Part shown: positions 1 through 11,912 of the stretch, in pieces | How the letters are laid out: every line of letters begins with the position of its first letter | How positions within the stretch are numbered: position 1 is the first letter of the stretch | Source of the DNA: Steromphala cineraria | Lineage: Eukaryota > Mollusca > Gastropoda > Trochida > Trochidae | Direction of reading: 5' to 3' | DNA length: 64,000 nt | Assembly: GCA_916613615.1 (NCBI GenBank) | Contig: OU744726.1 | Span: 15,813,515-15,877,514, forward strand | The notes under the pieces: generated by a model | Told to the model about the DNA's origin: nothing | Database searches by the model: none | The model's input: the letters and a program-made list of their open reading frames with translations, nothing else | Made by a program: the position numbers and the translations under genes

Positions 1-505
1 TTTCTTTATAACAGATCACAATCAAAAACAAGCACGAGTCCAGTACAAAGTTCTGACTTTAACGTACAAATGTGTACACCAGACTGCCCCTTCATATCTC
101 ACTGAACTCATCGAGAGATATGAACCCTCCAGAACACTGCGATCAGCTGATCAATTTCTCCTCAAAGTCCCCAAAACACGCCTCAGAAAATTTGGACAGA
201 GGTCATATGCCTTCATAGCTCTGTGGAATGACTTGCCCATTCAAATCAAGCATTCTGAATCTTTGGCTATATTTCAAAGTTGCTTGAAAACCTATCTCTT
301 TCAAAAATTCTACAGTCTGTAATCTTAAGCCCCAAAGCCCCATCTATTCTGCAGTGACTTGAGTTTATGCGCTATATAAATTTACTTTATTATTATTATT
401 AAAACATTTTGCGATGAAATTAATTTCAGTTAGCTATATGTAGAATTTGAGATATATATTGCGGCTTTCCGTCATAGAGTCCATTGTATATGGGAAGAAA
501 TAACT
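1..505 (+). repeat. Dispersed repeat copy interrupted by the LINE
   Basis: Bases 1-30 joined to 401-505 match 5005-5129 closely, apart from scattered substitutions. The LINE at 31-400 therefore split a pre-existing repeat. The nature of the host repeat is unknown and its left edge lies outside the window. Confidence 0.8.
31..400 (+). mobile_element. 3' end of a CR1/L2-type LINE, 5'-truncated
   Basis: Positions 32-322 encode about 96 residues ending in a stop at 320-322. They read like the C-terminus of the reverse-transcriptase ORF of CR1/L2-type non-LTR retrotransposons (YKVLTLTYKCVHQTAPSYL near the start, WNDLPIQIK and LKTYLFQKF near the end). A short 3'UTR follows, ending in GCGCTATATAAAT and an (ATT)n tail, the usual 3' terminus of this group. 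The 5' end is truncated. A 6-bp direct repeat AAAACA (25-30 and 401-406) flanks the insert and is probably the target-site duplication. The clade is assigned by motif resemblance only. Confidence 0.85.
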
Positions 506-980
506 GCGTCAAACAAAACAGAAATATGATTGAAGGCTGTGGATGCAAATGCAGATGAAAACTTATAGTGATTTGTAGGCTATTAATCTCTACACAATGG
601 ACACAATATATAGCTTTGTTACATGAAATGACATTATTTTTATGCATTGGTTCATGCTGAAAAAATCTTTGAATGGAAAAAACAACGTTTTCATTGAACC
701 AGTATTTTCTACTGCCTAAATGAGACTAAGATGCACATGTACAGTTGTGTCTTCTTTGTTTTAACCTCATGTGCATTCACGAACATATTAAGTAACCCTA
801 GAAATAGGTATTTAATAATACAATTTCATAGCGTGACAATCCATTGCTGATTGACACTAAAACGTGGTGGAGAGGCACGAATGAAATGGCGTCCCTGACA
901 AGAATTTGATTTGTCAATTTATGTTTAGAATCTCTTTTGTAGCTGCAAGGACGTTAATAAAGTAGGCCATCTTAACCTAG
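506..980. other. AT-rich intergenic stretch
   Basis: No convincing coding exon, RNA gene or recognisable repeat is visible upstream of the TATA box at 984. Confidence 0.5.
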
Positions 981-983
981 GGT

Positions 984-1059
984 TATAAAGCTGCTGTTGA
1001 TTCTCGCTGTACAATTTGAGTAACAGACACTTGCAGTAACCTCACATCATTGGCGAAAG
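984..1059 (+). promoter_or_regulatory. TATA box and non-coding first exon of the acyl-CoA synthetase gene
   Basis: A TATAAAG box lies at 984-990, so transcription should start near 1012. The likely 5'UTR exon ends at 1059 (GCGAAAG followed by GTAATT). The intron runs 1060-1476 and ends in TTAACAG just before the ATG. The same layout, TATA box plus non-coding first exon with the ATG shortly after the first acceptor, recurs in four other plus-strand genes of this window, which supports the reading. Confidence 0.55.
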
Positions 1060-1483
1060 GTAATTACCAGGTGTAGTACAATGGTAGTTTTATTTGTTGA
1101 TAGGAGAAAATTATCATAGAGAGATACATTTGCAATAGGTTATTACAACAATCTCGAATTTAATATTGACTTTCAGATAAAAATTCCAATTTTTAGCAGA
1201 TATTTACGGCATAAATATCTGATATATCCTTTTGTCAGTTTGATAAAAATATCAAATTTAGTTTACACCTTTACATGTCATTGAAAGACTTATCGATACA
1301 AACTTTGAATCTTTACCTATCTGATAATATCTTCTATATGTATTTACAGATTGTTTCATAAATTTGTTTTGAAAATTATCACAAATCAAGTAATTAATTC
1401 AAAACATCTCATACTGAAATTTACTCATGTTTCGGGATGAATTTTGGTAATAGATATATAAATCATTTATTAACAGATAAACC

Positions 1484-3095
1484 ATGTCCTTCCAAGAGGA
1501 CCAAACTATTGCTGACCGCATCCTGTTCTGGGGTAAAACAGATCCGGAGACTCCAGCTTTTATCTTCTGGAGTGAAGATGGTACACGTGAGTTGACCAGG
1601 GGAGATGTCCTGGATCTCTCCAGTAGGTTCGCCAACAGACTGGTCAGATGTGGAGTGGAGCCAGGAGATGTGGTGTGTATTTCTCTCCCCAACTGCCCAG
1701 AAAGAGTAGTGGCTGAGTTTGGTGTCCAGTTGGCTGGAGCTGTGTCCATGAATGGTCAGGTACTTCGAGCAGATGGAGAAGATCTCATAGCCTCACTGAT
1801 CAAAGCTGAATGTACGTGTATCGTAATCGATCCAGACGAAAGCAAAGGCGCCTGGAGTTTATGTCAACCATATCTGAATGAGTGTGCTATTTTGGACGAT
1901 CATGCAAATGTCAAAAGCAAACGAATACCTCCATTGAAGTCGGTTGTGTTTTCAAGCGCCGGACTATTACGAGATATAAAGCAAGAAGATGTGCTACTGT
2001 ATGAGAAAAGGGATCCAGATTTACCTGCTGTCATCTTTACAACATCCGGCAGTACAGGTTATTCTAAACTCGTCGCACAAAGCAATAAAAGCTTGATGTT
2101 GCTGTCACACATTTATAGTGACCTCACTCAATATGAAAATGGATCGTTATATTTGAACTGCTCACCCCTTGGATGGCTTGGAGGTTATCCTTTTCTGTAT
2201 CTATGGTCTGGTTGCAGGAGAGTCTTACTAGACGAATCTCACATACAAACAAGCAACAAAAGTCTGCTCATGTGGGATATTGTTTCCAAAATTGGTATCG
2301 ATATTGCACTTATGACGCCAGTCATGCTTCTTTCAGCCCCAGCTGATAGAACAACTGCCACAAAGCATCTTCATATCTGGCCAGCCAATTAAATCTTATC
2401 ATTTGGAAGCTGTTAAACACATTGTAGAGAAAGTCACAATCGGCTATGGTGCAACAGAGATCGGAGTTGTTACCTATTCTACCATTCAAGTCGACAATCT
2501 TGAAATATTTGAAGATTTTCAGACTGGATTCCCTGCAAAAGGGGTTCAACATAGAATCGTTGACAAGAACGGTCAGGATCTTCCATTCATGGAAAAGGGG
2601 GAAATTGTTATCAAATCACCAACACTTTGTTTACGTTATCTGGGACCAAAGTTGCAGGATTCCTTCCTACCAGATGGCTGGTTCAGAACTGGAGATATTG
2701 GATATCTAAGAGAAGATGGCTGTCTCTTCGTGGAAGGAAGAAGTGCTGACGCCATCATGCATGGAGCATACATCCTGTATCCTAACTGGTGGGAACAGAA
2801 GCTTGTCAAGTGTCCAGGAGTGAAAGAAGCTGTCATTGTCCCAGTCCCTGACAAAGTTCTTCACCACGTGATCTGTGCCTGCATCAAGCTTGATGATACA
2901 GCTGACGTCAAGCCTTCATCTGAAGACATCATCAAGTTCTGTAAACAGGAAACACTTCTGGACGAAGGATCTAGTCTAAATATTCTTCCAAAGTTTGTCC
3001 TCTTCTTTGAAGATTTTCCTAAAACGAATACAGATAAACTCCACCGAAGGGGTTTAGCAGATATTGCCTCTCAGCGTCTCGGTCTCTTTCATTAG
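1484..3095 (+). pseudogene. Acyl-CoA synthetase (ANL/ACSF2-like), frameshifted
   Basis: An AMP-binding adenylating enzyme, which in this family activates a carboxylic acid with ATP and then CoA. The reading starts at ATG 1484 and stays open to 2392 (302 aa), then resumes in another frame through 3095, about 535 residues in all. Visible signatures: the A3 phosphate-binding loop TSGSTGYSK (Tyr replaces the usual Pro), A5 YGATE, A7 WFRTGDIGYLREDG, the hinge region EGRSADAIM, and the catalytic A10 Lys in NTDKLHR. The frame change lies near 2375-2378, in front of SGQPI, and fits loss of two bases. All coding sequence sits in one exon behind a 5'UTR intron. Apart from the frameshift no other stop is seen, so this is either a recent pseudogene or a sequence error. 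ACSF2 likeness is from memory of the family; the substrate is unknown. Confidence 0.82.
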
Positions 3096-3299
3096 AGAAT
3101 TGTAAGAGAATCTGCAATACATGTAGAACAAACATTTTCCAACAGAACATAATCTTTGATTATATTATGTTATACTAGCAAAACGAAAGCCACATGTCTT
3201 ACTAGGAACAAATTTATTCAAGATAATGTTATTACAGAGGTTGGCATAAGTAAAAGAATAATGCAGACCATAAGGAGAAAACTGCATTGACACCTCCTA

Positions 3300-3798
3300 C
3301 ACTCAAAAGAAACGATACCAACTTTTCAAAAAAGTAGAAAACAAAATCCTGTAAATGAAATGCGACAAAGAATCCTATTGTAAAGACAATACTTGTGAAG
3401 ATTTACTCACAAACACATTTCAATTGTTTGACTTTTTGTATGTTATTTTTGGTCATTATCAAATTTATAATGTTGATAAAGTAAAGATGTTATCAATATT
3501 AAAAAACCTTGATAGAAATTAATTTGGTCGTGCATTTTGTCTGTAAGTTGGTTTAAAAACAAGCGAAAGAGCCATTTTCACAATCCTATTTCGTCTAGTT
3601 TGGGAGATTTTTAAACAGCGTTTTTGTAAGGCGTGTTTCTTAAAAGCGTTAACAGATATACATGTAGCTTTGAAATCTAAAAGTTAGTTCAGATGGTTCT
3701 TCAAGACATGAAAAAATCCTGTTTCAGCTGTAACTATCACTCGTAGCTTAATCCATTATGCATTTTATATGGTATCGTTTCTTTTGCCCTTGAGTGTG
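3300..3798. mobile_element. TA-flanked MITE with about 22-bp inverted ends
   Basis: CACTCAAAAGAAACGATACC at the left end is matched in inverse by TGGTATCGTTTCTTTTG...TTGAGTG at the right end, where four extra bases interrupt the repeat. Both ends adjoin TA, as in Tc1/mariner-type elements. The roughly 500-bp interior has no transposase frame, so this is non-autonomous. Confidence 0.65.
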
Positions 3799-3800
3799 TA

Positions 3801-5004
3801 TATCCATTGTAATTTTTGTAGGAAATACACTCGAGTTACTTATATCTACTATGATGGCATCAGCTAGTTGGTGAAGAGCAGAGAGACATTCTCCTGACTA
3901 ATTCTCGGTATTTAAATTCACATAGTTTGGATGTTGTGTCATAAGTGGATCCACATGATTCTTCCGTCAACATGATTGCAAGCGATGTGTACAGAGCCAG
4001 GAGACGAGGGGCATCCGACAAGACACAAAAAGGACTCGCTATACGTGGCCTGCTCAGATGGCTGATACTTTGCTCCATAGTGTTTGGGATTCACATGTGG
4101 ACATCGTCATATATGTTTCATATTTACGAAAGGCTTGATTGTGATAATAATTTGTTATAACACAATAATGAGATTTTGTTGCCTTACAATCAAAACACAA
4201 ATTCACAATGATATTACCAGTTAACCCAGTGGTAGACCAAAACCAAGCTCTTGTCATATCTATTCTCTTTTATGTTGCCTTTTTATCATCACTTACAAAG
4301 TTTCGGATTACAAAAGATTCATTGTATGGCAATGGTTAAACAAAAACTGTTCAGAGAAGTGCTAATTAAAGCTCAAGAAGTTTTGCTAATATAGCAAGTT
4401 CACATGGTGTAAGCAGTATCATATGAATATTCATAAAATTAACCAATATGATACGTAATATCACAAGTACTGGTGTTTCTTATTTTTATTTAAGAATAAC
4501 GGAACAGTTACAATATTTAGCAATACCTATCAAAGTATTTGCAACATTAGTTTAAACATTTTACGGTGTTAACAAAATTCCCTTCATGGATTACCTAATT
4601 AATTAATGTGGAAGTATTGTAATCCAGATTCCTTACTATAAAGCATTTACAAACTGAGTGATAAGAATGAATAATGATATTTAGTATCATATCATATTAT
4701 ATCAGCTGTCATATAGCTCTCTGTATTGAAGTCAGATTGCAGACCCATGAAACATACATGAGCAATTGTAATTAACAATTTTCTAGCAATAAAAATTTCA
4801 TAGAATTTGCAATAAAATTACATAAACGAGTATTTTGACTTTTAACATTATTTGATCTGCCCTTATTTAAAAATATACAACTATCATGTATAGATAACAA
4901 AATAGTATCCCCTAAACAATAGGTTCTAGGGGGGATACTCACAGCAGTAAAAATTCTGTGCTTCCGATTGGTCACTACCAAAATTTCAGTAACAATGCAT
5001 AATT
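3801..5004. other. No recognised gene
   Basis: Only short open frames occur here (for example 71 codons at 3945-4160). None has a family resemblance or splice context that I recognise. AT-rich. Confidence 0.4.
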
Positions 5005-5129
5005 TTTATTTATAACAGATCACAATCAAAACATTTTGCGATGAAATTAATTGCAGATAGCAATATGTGGTATTTGAGATATATATTGCGGCTTACCGTC
5101 CTAGAGTCCATTGTATAGGGGAAGAAATA
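5005..5129 (+). repeat. Empty-site copy of the repeat at 1-505
   Basis: Matches 1-30 plus 401-505 without the LINE, including the single AAAACA target sequence. It serves as a natural uninterrupted reference for the insertion at the left edge. Confidence 0.8.
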
Positions 5130-7659
5130 TTGTTATTGTATCCGATGATGTTCTTGGTTTAGGACTGAGCTGATTTTCTTTTCCTTAAACAATATAACAC
5201 CAAACATCGTCATTAAGTACTGTGACATTTTAGGGGAATAGGATTGTCTCACGACAAGCAGATTTTAAATGAATTTTTGCTGTATACTTTCCTCTGTGAC
5301 CCCGGATATTAGTTTTCAGTATTGTTATATTTGACCCTCTGAAGATAATACATTTGTCATTAAATCATACTGATGAATTTTGATAAATTTGAAGAAAAAC
5401 ATTTCAAAAGATGTTCTGCTGCCTCTCTTTAATCATTTATAAAATCGCTTTTGCCACAATGAAGCAAATCTGGTGCCTTCGACATGCGATGTAAATCAAG
5501 ATTTGATGCCAAGCTCATTGTTATGCATTTAAAGAGTAATTTGTCTTCGATATAAAATTTCCCTTTTTAATTGAGCAAAAATGATATTTTTGAAGAAAAA
5601 GTAGTTCTGGTTCTTTCATAAATCGACAAAAGAAATATGAATGAATTGACATATCTTGTTGACATATGGGAGCATGAAATTGAATAAAAACAAATAAAAA
5701 CATAATTTTACCGTATTAACCGAAATTATTTAATTCAGTATCTTGATGAATACCCTAACAGTGTGACACCAACAGCAACATGGCACAACATATAGAAATG
5801 TTGTGAAAGGTCTGACATTGCAACTATAAAAACTCTTTATATTCAATTATCCTCATTTTTGATCATTACATTATATCATTGTAGTTATTATTGACTTGCA
5901 TTCTGATCGCACACACACACAGGTTTCATTGCTGAACTCGAGAAATAATTCACTTATATGGTTGAGAACATTCATAATCAATTGTAAACAATACGAACCA
6001 ATGACTTAGAGACATTTTCTTTAGAAATCGAATGAAAGAGGTTGTAATGAAGCAAAGTGATATATACATTCAAATTGTTTATAAAGACAGCAAGTTATGA
6101 TATTAAGCACAAGCTTTGTAGAACCTTTATAAAAAGAATGAAAGTTTATGTCAAGTGTTTTTCGAAGAAATGTTATAGATTATGCAATATCAATACGCAT
6201 TTACATTTCAATGCACTTGGGTTATTGATATTACAATTGTTTATTGGCGTTGCTAATACGCACCTATTCGGATGTAAATACAACGCCGTAAAAACATTCA
6301 TTTCGTATACACCCTTTTAGTTTTAAGAACCCCTCATCAACCGGGGGAATGCTTTGACATATGCATGAAATGATAAGTCAGTTGAGTTGTCGAAATGCTA
6401 CTTGATGTGATATGATACAGGTTAAATATTCTGACTCTGGAAGATGATACGGCGCAGTTTGTTTTGTGGAAGTTGAGTGGTTGAAAGGATTGAACAGTAC
6501 TGTGCATGTCACTCCGCTAAACAAACGAATTGAAGGATATCATTTACATATGTCAAACGTGAATGCTAATGCAATTCAATTAAAGGCATTCTTATCGAAG
6601 TAAACTTTGAAATGAAGTAGACCATGCTTTGTTGAAGTAAGGAGTGTTGTTTTTAAATCCAACTCTCTGTTCATTTTAAAAGTACAATTCTTACTTCACT
6701 CAAAAGTCCTAAGAGTGTTGTAATCTACAAGCAACGATTGAAATATGAAGTTTTGAAAAAGTGAACACAAATTGTCGAAATAATAATTCTGTCTGCATTT
6801 CCTCAGAACGTAAGCCTATTCTGTAGTTACAATTGGAAAACTGTCATTTAACAAGTGCCAGTAATTCTATGATATTGTTGGCTTTCTTGTCAGTGTATAA
6901 GAGAATATAGCCACTCGTTGGTGAAGATGCTCATGACCAAATTAGGGACAATTAAGGAATAAACGAACTTACAGCAAAGATAGTTATGGTTTATCAATTT
7001 ATGGAAATATGACAATTTCACAAGCCTGATTCACAGATGTTGTAGATATCATAAACGAATATGAATTGCGTGATGAGAATAATTGTTATACCTTGAGTAA
7101 GCAAATTAACACGGCATATGCGTGCCTTAAGTTTGTTCACTTACCTACATGTTCTAGTGCAAAGATCATATAATGATAAATGCCTATAAGGCATTGCGAA
7201 ACGAAACGGCTTATATTGACATTTCAAAACGTATGTTAAAATTCAGTTTTCGTACATATTCATACCATATGTCATACCAAACAGATAACAGTAACAAGTT
7301 TGTCATGACATGGAAGTTACCAGGAGTCAAAATTTTCAAAAAGTTTATCAAAGCGTACTTTTGGTATAAGTTATTTCATTTAATGATACTTTTAGATGGA
7401 GAGATATTTAAAGGGAATATAGTTTTACATGAAAGTAAGATAAAAGTGAATGGTTAATTATTGAACCTTTAGGGTAGAAAGATATAGTTATAAAACGTTA
7501 GTGAGCTACATATGGAGGTTTATTCAAAGCTTAAACTAGAAAGTTCGAAATGGTATAAAATATATATTTTTAAAAGTTTGAAGAATTAATTTGTCACTCG
7601 TTACATGACAAATGTGGATCTTGTGAATACCTTCTTCAAAGAAAAGTTATTCATGGTGG
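5130..7659. other. Intergenic, nothing assigned
   Basis: AT-rich sequence with a short (CA)n tract near 5911. The open frames at 6057-6320 and 7173-7457 lack Kozak context, splice partners and recognisable motifs, so I did not call them. Confidence 0.4.
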
Positions 7660-7661
7660 TA

Positions 7662-8047
7662 CAGAGTCGTGCAATAAGTATTCGGACGGTGACGTTTTTT
7701 TCCATAGACTTACATGTTAAATCAGTGTAGCTTAAATAATTTTCATTAAAAAAGTTCGTGTTGAATCTATGTAAAACTTTGCAGGTTTAATTGAAATCTT
7801 CTCAGCTTGAAGTTCATAATTACTATTTATCTATCTGATGAATGTTTATGTAATGTCGCCAGATTTACCGATGTATGTACAAAAATTGAAAGCGTGTTCC
7901 ATAGATCACCATTATAAAGTTCTCACAACTACGTACATAATATGATTTAATTGCTGTCATTCCTAAGATATTAGATCAAAAATTAAATTTAACATGCAAG
8001 TCTATGGGAAAAAACGTCACCGTCCGAATATTTATTGCACGACTGTG
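7662..8047. mobile_element. Tc1/mariner-type MITE with about 60-bp terminal inverted repeats
   Basis: The left end CAGAGTCGTGCAATAAGTAT continues for about 60 bp and is repeated in inverse at 7988-8047 (GTGCAATAAATATTCGGACG when read inward). The outer bases are CAG/CTG and both ends are flanked by TA (7660-7661, 8048-8049), the Tc1 target. At 386 bp with no transposase frame, it is non-autonomous. Confidence 0.85.
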
Positions 8048-8049
8048 TA

Positions 8050-9062
8050 TGTTAAGAAATTACGACTGAAGTTGTAATACTGAATGTTCACCAACAATAA
8101 GTTTTGCTCTACTGCCGTAACTAAGTGATAAACTTTCGGTTTCAGAAACCCAAAGGAACATTTGTAATACCAACTTTACTTATACAAGTCAAATCGAGGT
8201 TCAAAGTGCAAAAAAGGAGAGAAACTGCGTCCTGAAATGTCATTCCTTTTTTAACAGTTACTGTCAATTATTGATAAAAAGGCCATAATCTTAGACGATT
8301 TCGGCTAAATTTGGATTTGGAAATCCTTTGAGCGTTTTCCGTTTATTAAACAATTCTCTTTGCCTTTAAAGGGTCATTGCAATTAAGACTAAGCCTGTTG
8401 GATTTTTAGATTCTATATTGAAAGGCGAATACTCAAAATTGATCAATTGGCTTCAAAGAATGACATTACTCACATTACATATATACAAAAATCACTTTCA
8501 TTTCTCAAGATAATGTTTATTGTTTTTCTCACATAAAAGCACAATTTTATTATTTTGAAAAAAAAAATGGAAACCATTATTTGAGCTTAGGTACTAAATA
8601 ATGTTTCTGTTTCCCCTATTATTTTGTATGTTATCAGAAAACTTTTTCTGTGAAAAACGTAGGGTGCTGAATATTTGTCCATCTGTATATATAAATTGTT
8701 TGAGAATTATATATAGAGGTTGATATTAGGGCTAGGGTTGTCAGTGCTATCTGATCAAATTCCACCTGAATGGGTTTTTAATTTTTTCATCAGAAAGCTT
8801 ATATTTAAATAATCACACGAAATACAGTTTTTCTATATATAATATGCATTTCTGAATGTATACAATCAATTACAAATCAAACTCAAAGATAGTTGTTTCT
8901 ATTAATTACATGAGGTTATTGAAAACAGTTTTATAAAGTTAACTCAATTATGTTATGGACTCAAAATCGTTTCGGGGTCTCGAATACGATGCATTCATTA
9001 TTAAATAACGTATCAAGTGATGGAAACAAATCTTAAATGTGTCATTTATTTATTAAACGATA
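8050..9062. other. Intergenic, nothing assigned
   Basis: AT-rich with homopolymer runs. No gene, RNA or repeat is recognised. Confidence 0.4.
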
Positions 9063-9284
9063 TAATAACACTTTATTGTCCTAAGTACAAGTACATCGGA
9101 AATTTGTTATATGACCGTGGCACCCGACAGCCACTGTGCAGCGCCAGTTAAAGTGTTGTTCTGCCTTTACAATGCTGAGTGTCAAGCAAGACAGCAACAA
9201 CTGCCATCTTTTAACGTCTTTTGGGAATCGAACCCCGGTCTTCCGGGTGACGAGCGGACACTCTACGACTGAGCTACGTCCCCG
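9063..9284 (-). mobile_element. tRNA-derived SINE, copy 1
   Basis: Read on the minus strand, the element starts GGGGACGTAGCTCAG. It contains an A box (TAGCTCAGTCGTAG) and a B box (GGTTCGATTCC) at tRNA spacing, followed by a tRNA-unrelated body ending near AATAAAGTGTTATT. A second copy lies at 59200-59412. Confidence 0.85.
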
Positions 9285-10400
9285 ATTTATATATATATGA
9301 TAACTATGTGATAACTATATAATATGACATCAACTTGCTTGACAACGACATTTGCATCTGGGTCAAAAGATCGCTTTCACAGAATACAGAAGTTGTTGTT
9401 TCATAAGAAATCTCCTTCTTGTCCAGCTTTACAATAATTATAATGTAATGTGTGTAAATTGAGTCATATCATAATGATAATAATACATGACACTACTAAA
9501 AATGTTTTTAAAATTGGCATTGGATCTAGTTTTATGTAATAATTATGATTTATTATTAGCTCTACGAATTGTTTGCTTTCATTGGATTTGCAAGGATTTG
9601 AGGTGCATTTGATAAACTTGTATACAATTATAATCAATTATAATTGTTTTTGTTGCATTACTTGTTTGCTATGCTTATCATTTATATTTTATGATTTAAT
9701 GATTAATTTAATGTAACTGGAAAGTTAGAAAGTTTCACACAGATTTATTCAGAGTTTCAGTTTTATAAATGTTTTTGAATTATATTGTTATTATTTTTAA
9801 CCAAATCTTTCCATACAGATGTTGGTTATTTTAAACAAAGTTGTGATTTTTTTAGTTTTTTAAACATGTAATTCTATCTAAAGAAAATTGGCGAGTTTAT
9901 CTGAAAAAATTCATCAATTGGAATGTGAAGTTTAAACCTTATATAAAGGTAATTTCATATGAATTGTCAAATTTATGAAAAATAATACATATGAATTTCT
10001 TCAAAAAGTAATGTGATATGTCAATAGAAAAGGGAATCGTAATGTTTTCCATTAAGATATGTTAGGGCTAAGTGTCTGTACGTGTGAAGATATCTCAACG
10101 ACGAGATTAGAAGGGCAAATCTTTTTTAACTCATCAATGCTTTTCTCGACATGATTCTCTTTGAACCTGTTGCTATCAACATTGACATACACAAGAACGT
10201 TCCATTTTACACTAGAAAAAAATTCTTGATTTAAGTTTTATCAATAAAATCTTTAAAAAGTGTTCGTTGATTTTTGTACTTTTTACAAAACAGATATTTA
10301 TATATTAAGCTAAAAAATAGGGAAAGCAATTATTATTTAAATAGATTTACAACTTCTATAAAAAAAAAATCTTTGAAATAGACTCTTCCAGATTTCCAGA
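9285..10400. other. Intergenic, nothing assigned
   Basis: AT-rich. No gene is recognised upstream of the TATA box at 10401. Confidence 0.4.
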
Positions 10401-10454
10401 TATAAAAGTAAGGACGCCTTCCACCTTACAAGGTTTGGCTGCTCCTCGTACAAG
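10401..10454 (+). promoter_or_regulatory. TATA box and 5'UTR exon of mucin-like gene 1
   Basis: TATAAAAG at 10401-10408 predicts a start near 10430. The short untranslated exon ends in CAAG at 10454, followed by donor GTAAGA. The matching acceptor TTTCAG ends at 11900, 12 bases before the ATG. Confidence 0.65.
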
Positions 10455-11313
10455 GTAAGACATAGCCTAACAATACTCCATATAACTCTTCTAATTGATC
10501 GAGAACAAAATGCTTTAGTGAAACTTAAATTTTAACATTTTTCTTTATGTCAAACTGAAAGTGTTCACATTCCACAATTGTATTTTACTGTAAATGACGT
10601 TACAACGAATATGTTATGATTTCTCTAGGGGTGAAATATAATAATATATATATATGGAAATAATAATATGGAAAGAAGATAAGCATCCCCCAAACTATTT
10701 AAACCACTAATAACCTTCAAAGTCGCGAATTGTCCAAAAACATTCAAGGAAAATGGTTTAATAACAAAAGATGATCAGTGTCAACTTTAATGACCACTAG
10801 AAATTAATTAGAAGTGTTTGATTAACAGATTGAACTCAAAAGAATGCAAAGATTATTCCAAAATAGTATGATTCCAGCCATTCCGTCAATAATTTACAAT
10901 AACTGTTGAAATTAAGGATGCCATTTCAACGACAAGTTACATCCTTATTTTGTAAGAATATAGATGATTTGATGTGTGGAAGTCACGTTGGTAACACAAA
11001 TGTTTGTTTTTTTTATTTCTGAAACCCATGGTCTATTGCCTAGTTTTGGCACTACAGCCATACTTATTTCGGGTAAAATTTCATTACCATTACAATTTCA
11101 ATTGTAATTTCATAAAATGTCTACATGGACGATCTTTTCTTTGAAAAAAATATGAACAAAATCTACATTTTTATATTAAGAGTTTATTAATATTTTTCAC
11201 AGTACTGTAACTTTGCCATAGCATAATTTTTTAGTTTTCAAATTTAGGGGGTGCTTAACTTTGTTCCGTTTGTATAGATATATTTGTAAAATAGATGTAA
11301 TAATAAATATTAA

Positions 11314-11648
11314 AGGGGAAGTAACACGTTTTTGAAATTGTTATGTTTCAATTTTATAACCGATTGTTGTACGTAAATGCTAAATGTATTATTGTGATAG
11401 TGTCTTGTTACACAAACCAATCATCCATAGTCATGGGACAAAGTATGAAGATTCACCTAAAATCCATTGGCGGTCCTTTTTTTGTAAACTCTTTTAAATC
11501 ATTTTTTGTAAGGAAAGGGAATTTACATTATATATTTGAATTATTACTGCTTCATTTAGTTTAAATACATTGTCTTTTAATTGGGACCATTAATTTTCAT
11601 TTTCCTGACATCACCTTATATTCCCCCTAAAAACGTGCTACTGCCCTT
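11314..11648 (+). mobile_element. TTAA-type MITE, copy A
   Basis: First of seven copies of one MITE family in this window. It has inverted ends AGGGGAAGTAACACG / CGTGCTACTGCCCTT and TTAA at both edges (11310-11313, 11649-11652). It lies in the 5'UTR intron of mucin-like gene 1 and is one of the more diverged copies. Confidence 0.85.
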
Positions 11649-11912
11649 TTAAGGTATAAATTTTAGTTGATTGCATTTTACAAACAAGTTCATAATATAA
11701 TAGATCATGTGCTTTAGGAAAACGGCAATTGAAACTATGATTCATATATTTGTAGGAATTACCACATGCTTTAAAAAATGTTTTCTGTATTCATGACATA
11801 TTGAATGCTTTTTGTAAACTCCAAACGATTGACATATTCAAACATGACTTAAAAAATATCTTCTGATATTTGTTTTCTGAAAATTTGAATATTATTTCAG
11901 AAAATCCCAATC

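Noticed and set aside
3945..4160. 71-codon frame with a hydrophobic segment
   Set aside because: No homologue recognised, weak start context and no supporting splice or promoter signals.
6057..7457. Frames of 87 and 94 codons
   Set aside because: AT-rich composition gives basic, Phe/Lys-rich peptides typical of random sequence.
11343..11564. 73-codon frame similar to one at 37483-37710
   Set aside because: Both lie inside copies of the TTAA MITE; the similarity comes from the element and other copies are broken.
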